A stretch of 34,137 nt of DNA from Spirochaetia bacterium (lineage in GTDB: Bacteria > Spirochaetota > Spirochaetia > DAHUYW01), in assembly GCA_030041455.1 (NCBI GenBank), contig JASHNV010000121.1, forward strand, positions 1-34,137, written 5' to 3'. The translations under genes and the position numbers were made by a program. The notes below the pieces were generated by a model. The model saw nothing but the letters and a program-made list of their open reading frames with translations. It was not told the origin of the DNA and searched no databases. Shown one piece after another: positions 29,076-34,137 of this stretch (the first letter of the stretch is position 1; every line of letters starts with the position of its first letter).

Positions 29076-30155
29076 ATGGCGAAGGTAGTGCCGGCCGAGC
29101 AGGCGCAGGGAGCCCAGGGGCAGGGCCCGGAGAAGAAGAAGTCGACCCGAAAGGGCAAAGACCTCACCGGCCGACAGAAGGCGGCCGTCTTTCTCGTGAC
29201 GCTCGGCTCGGAGATCTCCGCGGAGATCTTCAAGCACCTGCGGGAGGACGAGATCGAGGCCCTGACCTTCGAGATCGCCCGCCTCGACACGATCGAGTCG
29301 GAGGAGCGCGACAGCGTCCTGATGGAGTTCAAGGAGCTCATGATGGCTCAGGACTTCATCACCTCGGGCGGAATCGACTACGCGCGGGAGCTCCTCGAGA
29401 AGTCGCTCGGCTCCCAAAAGGCGGTCGACATCATCAACCGCCTCACTTCCTCGCTGCAGGTCCGCCCCTTCGACTTCATCAGGCGGACCGACCCCGCGCA
29501 CCTCCTCAACTTCATCCAGCAGGAGCACCCGCAGACCATCGCGCTCATTCTCGCCTACCTCGAGCCGCAGAAGGCGTCGATCATCCTCGGAAGCCTCCCG
29601 CACGAGATCCAGTCGGACGTCGCCAAGCGAATCGCGACGATGGACCGCACCGATCCGAACGTCCTGCGCGAGGTCGAGCGAGTCCTCGAGAAGAAGCTCT
29701 CGACGCTGAGCTCGGAGGACTACACCGCGGCGGGCGGCGTGGAGAACATCGTCGAGATCCTCAACATGGTCGACCGGTCGACGGAAAAGACCATCATCGA
29801 GTCGCTCGAGGAAGAGGACCCGGAGCTCGCCGAGGAGATCAAGAAGCGGATGTTCGTCTTCGAGGACATCGTGCTGCTCGACGACCGCGCGATCCAGAAG
29901 GTGCTTCGCGAGGTGGACACCGCGGAGCTCGCCAAGGCGCTTCGCGGCGTCGAGGCGGAGGTCCAGGACAAGATCTTCCACAACATGTCCAAGCGCGCCT
30001 CGGCGCTCTTGAAGGAAGAGATGGAGTACATGGGACCGGTGCGGCTGAAGGACGTCGAGGAGACCCAGCAGAAGATCGTGTCCATCATCCGCAAGCTCGA
30101 GGACCAGGGCGAGATCGTCGTCGCGCGCTCGGGCGAAGACGAGATGGTCGTCTAG
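29076..30155 (+). CDS. fliG: Flagellar motor switch protein FliG
   Basis: GRQKAAVFLVTLGSEISAEIFKHL, EHPQTIALILAYLEPQKASIIL, FVFEDIVLLDDRAIQKVLREVD, MEYMGPVRLKDVEETQQKIV. Confidence 0.97.
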   Translation: MAKVVPAEQAQGAQGQGPEKKKSTRKGKDLTGRQKAAVFLVTLGSEISAEIFKHLREDEIEALTFEIARLDTIESEERDSVLMEFKELMMAQDFITSGGIDYARELLEKSLGSQKAVDIINRLTSSLQVRPFDFIRRTDPAHLLNFIQQEHPQTIALILAYLEPQKASIILGSLPHEIQSDVAKRIATMDRTDPNVLREVERVLEKKLSTLSSEDYTAAGGVENIVEILNMVDRSTEKTIIESLEEEDPELAEEIKKRMFVFEDIVLLDDRAIQKVLREVDTAELAKALRGVEAEVQDKIFHNMSKRASALLKEEMEYMGPVRLKDVEETQQKIVSIIRKLEDQGEIVVARSGEDEMVV

Positions 30156-30164
30156 GAGGAAGGG

Positions 30165-31085
30165 GTGGCGAAGAACGTTTTCCACGCCCAGGAAGTGGTC
30201 AATCTCGGGAAGAAGGTCGTGATCGAGTCGCCGTTTCGCCCGGAGCCGGTCGTGAAGGAGGAGGCGAAACACGAGCCGATCGAGGAGTACACGGGCCCGA
30301 CGGCCGACGACCTTCGCCGCGAGGCGGAGCTCTTCAAGGAGCAGTGGGAGATGGAGAAGGCCGCCCTAGTCGAGCAGGCGAAGGAAGAGGCCGACGGCAT
30401 CGTGAAGCGGGCGCAGGCGACCGCCTTCGAAGAGGTGAAAAAGCAGACCGGCGAGGCGCAAAAGCGGCGCCAGGAGGCCGAGGACGAGGCGCGAAACCTC
30501 GTCGAGGAGGCGAGGCAACACGCCGCCGACGAGCTCGCCGCCGCGAACGAGCGGCTCGACGAGATCCGGAAGGCCGCCGAGAAGGAGGGCGAGGAGCGGG
30601 GTCGCGAGGAGGGCTACGCGACGGGCAAGGCCGAGGTGGAGCGCCTCGTCGAGCGGATCCACGCCATCGTCAACGCGGCGATCGAGAAGCGCGGGGAGAT
30701 CATCGCGGAGTCGGAGACCCAGCTCGTGAACCTCGTGCTCCTCATCGCGAAGAAGGTCGTGAAGGTGATCTCGGAGAATCAGAAGAACGTCGTGGTCAAC
30801 AACGTCATCCAGGCGCTGCGAAAGCTGAAAACCCGCGGCGACGTCGTCATTCGGGTGAACCTCGCCGACCTCCAGCTCACCTCGGATCACGTCAAGGATT
30901 TCATGCGCATGGTGGAGAACGTCCGCTCCATCACGGTGCTCGAGGACTCCACCGTGGACCGGGGCGGCTGTCTGATCGAGACCGACTTCGGCCAGATCGA
31001 CGCGAGGATCTCCTCCCAGCTTCACGAGATCGAGGAGCGGATCCTCGACATCGCGCCCATCAAGGCGAAGGGCGACCAGACATGA
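30165..31085 (+). CDS. fliH: Flagellar assembly protein FliH
   Basis: GTG start; long Glu/Arg/Ala coiled coil followed by V-ATPase-E-like C-terminus; between fliG and fliI. Confidence 0.85.
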   Translation: MAKNVFHAQEVVNLGKKVVIESPFRPEPVVKEEAKHEPIEEYTGPTADDLRREAELFKEQWEMEKAALVEQAKEEADGIVKRAQATAFEEVKKQTGEAQKRRQEAEDEARNLVEEARQHAADELAAANERLDEIRKAAEKEGEERGREEGYATGKAEVERLVERIHAIVNAAIEKRGEIIAESETQLVNLVLLIAKKVVKVISENQKNVVVNNVIQALRKLKTRGDVVIRVNLADLQLTSDHVKDFMRMVENVRSITVLEDSTVDRGGCLIETDFGQIDARISSQLHEIEERILDIAPIKAKGDQT

Positions 31086-32428
31086 AAAGCGCTCAGGCGG
31101 ACGGCGTTTTCGAGAAATACGAGACCGCGCTCAAGCGCGTCGATCCGATCAAATACCTCGGCGTCGTGGACCGCGTGACCGGCCTCCTCGTGGAGAGCCG
31201 CGGACCGCAGGCGGTCATCGGCGAGGTCTGTCAGATTCTCACCGGGCGGCGCGAGATCTGGGCCGAGGTGGTGGGCCTGCGCGAGAGCCGGGTGCAGCTC
31301 ATGCCCTACGACGACATGGAGGGAATCGAGGTCGGCTGCATCGTCGTCGCCTCGGGCCTTCCCCTCTCGGTTCCGGTCTCCCAGGCTCTCCTCGGGCGGG
31401 TCCTCGACAGCATGGGGCGCCCCATGGACGGCAAGGGCGCCGTCGGCGCGACCGAGCTCTACGAGGCGCACTCGCTCGCGCCGGGCGTTCTTTCGCGGAG
31501 GAAAATCTCCGAGCGCATCGTGACCGGCGTTCGCGCGATCGACGCGCTCACGCCCGTGGGGAAGGGCCAGCGCCTCGGGATCTTCTCGGGAAGCGGCATC
31601 GGGAAGTCCACCCTCCTCGGCATGATCGCGCGCAACACGAGCGCCGACGTCAACGTCATCGCGCTCATCGGGGAGCGCGGCCGGGAGGTCCAGGAGTTCA
31701 TCGACAACGACCTCGGCGCCGAAGGGCTCGCCCGCTCGGTGATCGTCGTTTCCACCTCCGACAGCCCGCCGCTCTCGCGCCTGAAGGGCGCGTACGTCGC
31801 GACCGCGGTCGCGGAGTACTTCCGGGACCGGGGCAAGGACGTCATGCTGCTGTTCGACAGCGTGACGCGCTTCGCCCGCGCGCAGCGGGAGATCGGTCTC
31901 TCGGTGGGCGAGCCGCCGGCCACCCGGGGCTATACCCCGTCGGTCTTTTCGACGCTGCCGAAGCTTCTCGAGCGCTGCGGCACCTCCGAGAAGGGCACGA
32001 TTACCGGCTTCTACACCGTCCTCGTCGACGGCGACGACATGGACGAGCCGATCTCCGACAACGTACGCGGCATCCTCGACGGGCACATCATCCTGAGCAG
32101 GCGGATCGCCGAGCGCTACCAATACCCGGCGATCGACGTGCTCGCCTCCCTCTCGCGCCTCGCGCCCCGCGTGTCCTCCGCCGCGGAGCGGGAGGCCGCG
32201 GGCCTCATCCGGCGGCTCCTCGCGGTGTACGCCGACGCGGAGGACCTCATCAACGTCGGCGCCTACGTCAAGGGAACGAACGCCGAGATCGACCTCGCGG
32301 TGTCGAAAATAGACTCGATCAGGGCGTTCCTGTCCCAGGCGGTCGAGGAGCGGGCGGGCATCGAGGACACCCTGAAGCGGGCGGCGGAGATCGCCGGCGT
32401 CGCCCTCCGCGCGGGAGAGCCAGGATGA
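31082..32428 (+). CDS. fliI: Flagellar export ATPase FliI
   Basis: ATG at 31082 in frame with the tracked ORF (30344); GSGIGKSTLLGMIAR Walker A, ALIGERGREVQEFI, MLLFDSVTRFARAQREIGL. Confidence 0.97.
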   Translation: MKSAQADGVFEKYETALKRVDPIKYLGVVDRVTGLLVESRGPQAVIGEVCQILTGRREIWAEVVGLRESRVQLMPYDDMEGIEVGCIVVASGLPLSVPVSQALLGRVLDSMGRPMDGKGAVGATELYEAHSLAPGVLSRRKISERIVTGVRAIDALTPVGKGQRLGIFSGSGIGKSTLLGMIARNTSADVNVIALIGERGREVQEFIDNDLGAEGLARSVIVVSTSDSPPLSRLKGAYVATAVAEYFRDRGKDVMLLFDSVTRFARAQREIGLSVGEPPATRGYTPSVFSTLPKLLERCGTSEKGTITGFYTVLVDGDDMDEPISDNVRGILDGHIILSRRIAERYQYPAIDVLASLSRLAPRVSSAAEREAAGLIRRLLAVYADAEDLINVGAYVKGTNAEIDLAVSKIDSIRAFLSQAVEERAGIEDTLKRAAEIAGVALRAGEPG

Positions 32429-32859
32429 AGCGCTACCGGTTCGATCTCGAGCGGGTGCTGAAGCTCAGGCAGTACCGCGAGCGCGAGTGGGAGCTGAAGC
32501 TCGCCGAGGCGAGCGGAGCCTGCCTCGCGCTCTCCGGCGAGATCGAGAGCCGCCAGAGCGAGCGGCGGCGGATCCTCGCCACACGGTTCGAGCTCGCCGG
32601 AGGGGACGTGAACGTGCTCGCCTCCTCCGAGCGCTACCTCAAGCGCCTCGGCGAGGAGGAGCGCAGGAAGCGCGAGGAGCTCGCCCGAAGCGAGGCGAAG
32701 CGCGACGAGGTCCGCGAGCGCTACCTCGTCGCCTCGAGGGAGCGCAAGGTGCTCGATCGGCTGAAGGAGAAGCGCTCGGCGCGGTACTATAGGCTGGCCG
32801 ACGCCGAGGAGATCGCCATGATCGACGACGTCAACAACGCCATCGCCGCGCGGTCGTAG
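32425..32859 (+). CDS. fliJ: Flagellar FliJ-like protein
   Basis: MKRYRFDLERVLKLRQYREREWELKLAEA coiled coil, directly after fliI. Confidence 0.88.
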   Translation: MKRYRFDLERVLKLRQYREREWELKLAEASGACLALSGEIESRQSERRRILATRFELAGGDVNVLASSERYLKRLGEEERRKREELARSEAKRDEVRERYLVASRERKVLDRLKEKRSARYYRLADAEEIAMIDDVNNAIAARS

Positions 32860-32868
32860 GGGGGCTGA

Positions 32869-33537
32869 ATGGCAAGGAGCTACGGAGGGGTCGGCCCAGC
32901 GCCGCGGATATTCGTTCTGTTCCTGCTCGTTGTCGCTCTCGTCGTCGGCGGGCTCGCCTGGTTCGACTATCTCGGGCTCATCGACGTGCGGGATACCCTC
33001 GCGCCGGTGCTGCGCCTCGCGGGGGTGCAGGCGCCCGCGAAGATCGCGAACGCCGAGGACCCGCTCCTCCTCGAGCGGGAGCGGCTCGGCAAGCAGGGCG
33101 AAGAGATCGACATGCGCGCCGAGCAGCTCGACGCCCGCGAGAAGGCCGTGAGGATGAAAGAGGCGCAAGTTCAGCAGGAGCTCGCGGCGATCGGCGAGCG
33201 GCAGAAAGCGCTCGTCGAGCAGCAGAAATCATTCAACGATTTGACGAAACAGTACGAAAATAGAGATGCGAACCTCCGTCAGGTGGCGCAGAACCTGCTC
33301 AACATGCCGCCCGACAGCGCGGTCGCTCAGCTGGTGGACATGAGCGACCAGGATGTCATCGACATCTTCCGCCTGACGGACCAGATCTCGACGCAAAACG
33401 GACAGGCGTCGATCGTTCCCTATTGGCTTTCGAAGATGCCGGCGGATCGCGCCGCCGAGATCAGTCGAAAGATGATCAAGCAGCCCGCGGAGATGGCGGA
33501 GGCGACCGACGGCGGAGCGGTCGGCTCGGGCCCGTGA
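32869..33537 (+). CDS. flbB: Spirochaetal flagellar collar protein FlbB-like (MgtE_N-like C-terminal region)
   Basis: N-terminal TM, coiled coil, then LNMPPDSAVAQLVDMSDQDVIDIFRL...SKMPADRAAEISRKM; position after fliJ. Confidence 0.82.
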   Translation: MARSYGGVGPAPRIFVLFLLVVALVVGGLAWFDYLGLIDVRDTLAPVLRLAGVQAPAKIANAEDPLLLERERLGKQGEEIDMRAEQLDAREKAVRMKEAQVQQELAAIGERQKALVEQQKSFNDLTKQYENRDANLRQVAQNLLNMPPDSAVAQLVDMSDQDVIDIFRLTDQISTQNGQASIVPYWLSKMPADRAAEISRKMIKQPAEMAEATDGGAVGSGP

Positions 33538-33565
33538 CGATCGTGCGAGAAAGGCGGAGAGGCGA

Positions 33566-34137
33566 GTGACGAGCATTCCGATCCAGCTAGATACGCGGGG
33601 AGCCTCCCTCCCCGAGCCTCAGGCGAGCCGGCCTTCGCATGAAGGGAAGAGCTTCGCCGAGGTCCTCGACCGCTCTATCGGAGACCCCGGCCCGAAGGCT
33701 CCGGATCGAGCGCCGCGCGCCGAGGCGCCTTCGTCCGGTCGCGCGAAGGGCGAGAAGCCGGGCCGGACGGCCGAACCGGAGGAAGCGAAGAAGGGAAAGC
33801 AACCCACCGACCAGGCCGCGCGGGCCGGGAAGCCCGAGGAGTTGGCCGCGAAGGCGGGCGAGGCGGCTCCCCATGAGCGCGTCGCGAACACCGGGCCCGG
33901 CGAGCAGGCGGCCCCCCGGACGTCCGCGACCGCGGCGAAGAAGCGCGGGGAAAGCGCGCGCGAGGAGATCGCCGGGGAACGACCCGCCGCGCCCCGGGAG
34001 AAGGCGGCCGTCAAGCTCGCAGGGGCGAAGAAGGTCGTCGGCGGAAGCGAGGAGGCGGCGAAAAAGGCCGTTCCTCCGAGCGAACAGGCGTCAAAGGTCG
34101 AAGAGGAGAAGCGGAAGCGGCTTGCCTCGCGCGAGCG
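33566..34137 (+). CDS. fliK: Probable flagellar hook-length control protein FliK, N-terminal part (runs off window)
   Basis: GTG at 33566 (VTSIPIQLDTRGASLPEPQ...SFAEVLDRSIG...), open to the window end, Ala/Glu/Lys/Pro-rich; missing from the ORF track because it has no stop. Confidence 0.6.
   Translation, partial: MTSIPIQLDTRGASLPEPQASRPSHEGKSFAEVLDRSIGDPGPKAPDRAPRAEAPSSGRAKGEKPGRTAEPEEAKKGKQPTDQAARAGKPEELAAKAGEAAPHERVANTGPGEQAAPRTSATAAKKRGESAREEIAGERPAAPREKAAVKLAGAKKVVGGSEEAAKKAVPPSEQASKVEEEKRKRLASRE

Noticed and set aside
27440-29341. 633-aa minus-strand ORF opposite fliF
   Set aside because: Antisense shadow of fliF; no domain or initiation signal.
30344-31081. N-terminal 246-codon extension of the fliI frame
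   Set aside because: Overlaps fliH in another frame; Arg/Gly-rich translation. fliI starts at ATG 31082 with the usual 4-nt overlap.
1-34137. CRISPR arrays, tRNA/rRNA genes, IS elements, prophage or defence islands
   Set aside because: Looked for direct-repeat arrays, tRNA-like CCA/T-loop patterns, transposase or phage motifs; nothing convincing. The Xer proteins fit housekeeping recombinases.

Overview
GC-rich window (no tools used) that is almost entirely protein-coding and reads as a spirochaete chromosome segment. The lineage call is an inference from flbB, fliG2 and the gene order. Left to right: cheW; a DegT/DnrJ-like protein; nadK; recN; an uncharacterised helical protein; cdd (minus strand); a plus-strand group made of a beta-propeller-like protein, a degenerate LytM/M23 protein, a SAM methyltransferase, a DUF4912 protein and a GH57/DUF1957 glucan branching enzyme; a small minus-strand ORF; a compact dcw cluster (mraZ-rsmH-ftsL-murF-mraY-ftsW-ftsQ-ftsA-ftsZ); xerD-like; topA; xerC-like; hslV; hslU; and a flagellar cluster (flgB-flgC-fliE-fliF-fliG-fliH-fliI-fliJ-flbB and the start of a fliK-like ORF running off the end). 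No RNA genes, CRISPR arrays, IS elements or prophage were recognised. The best second-look items are a TAAA-N15-GCCGACAA sigma28-type promoter in front of flgB that moves its start codon, phased GTGG(G) boxes upstream of mraZ that look like a MraZ operator, a DegT-family protein with Asp where the PLP lysine should be, and an M23 protein lacking two zinc-ligand histidines. I did not find a clearly new defence or mobile system. The closest thing to an undescribed module is the 5566-10833 envelope/polysaccharide-like gene group.
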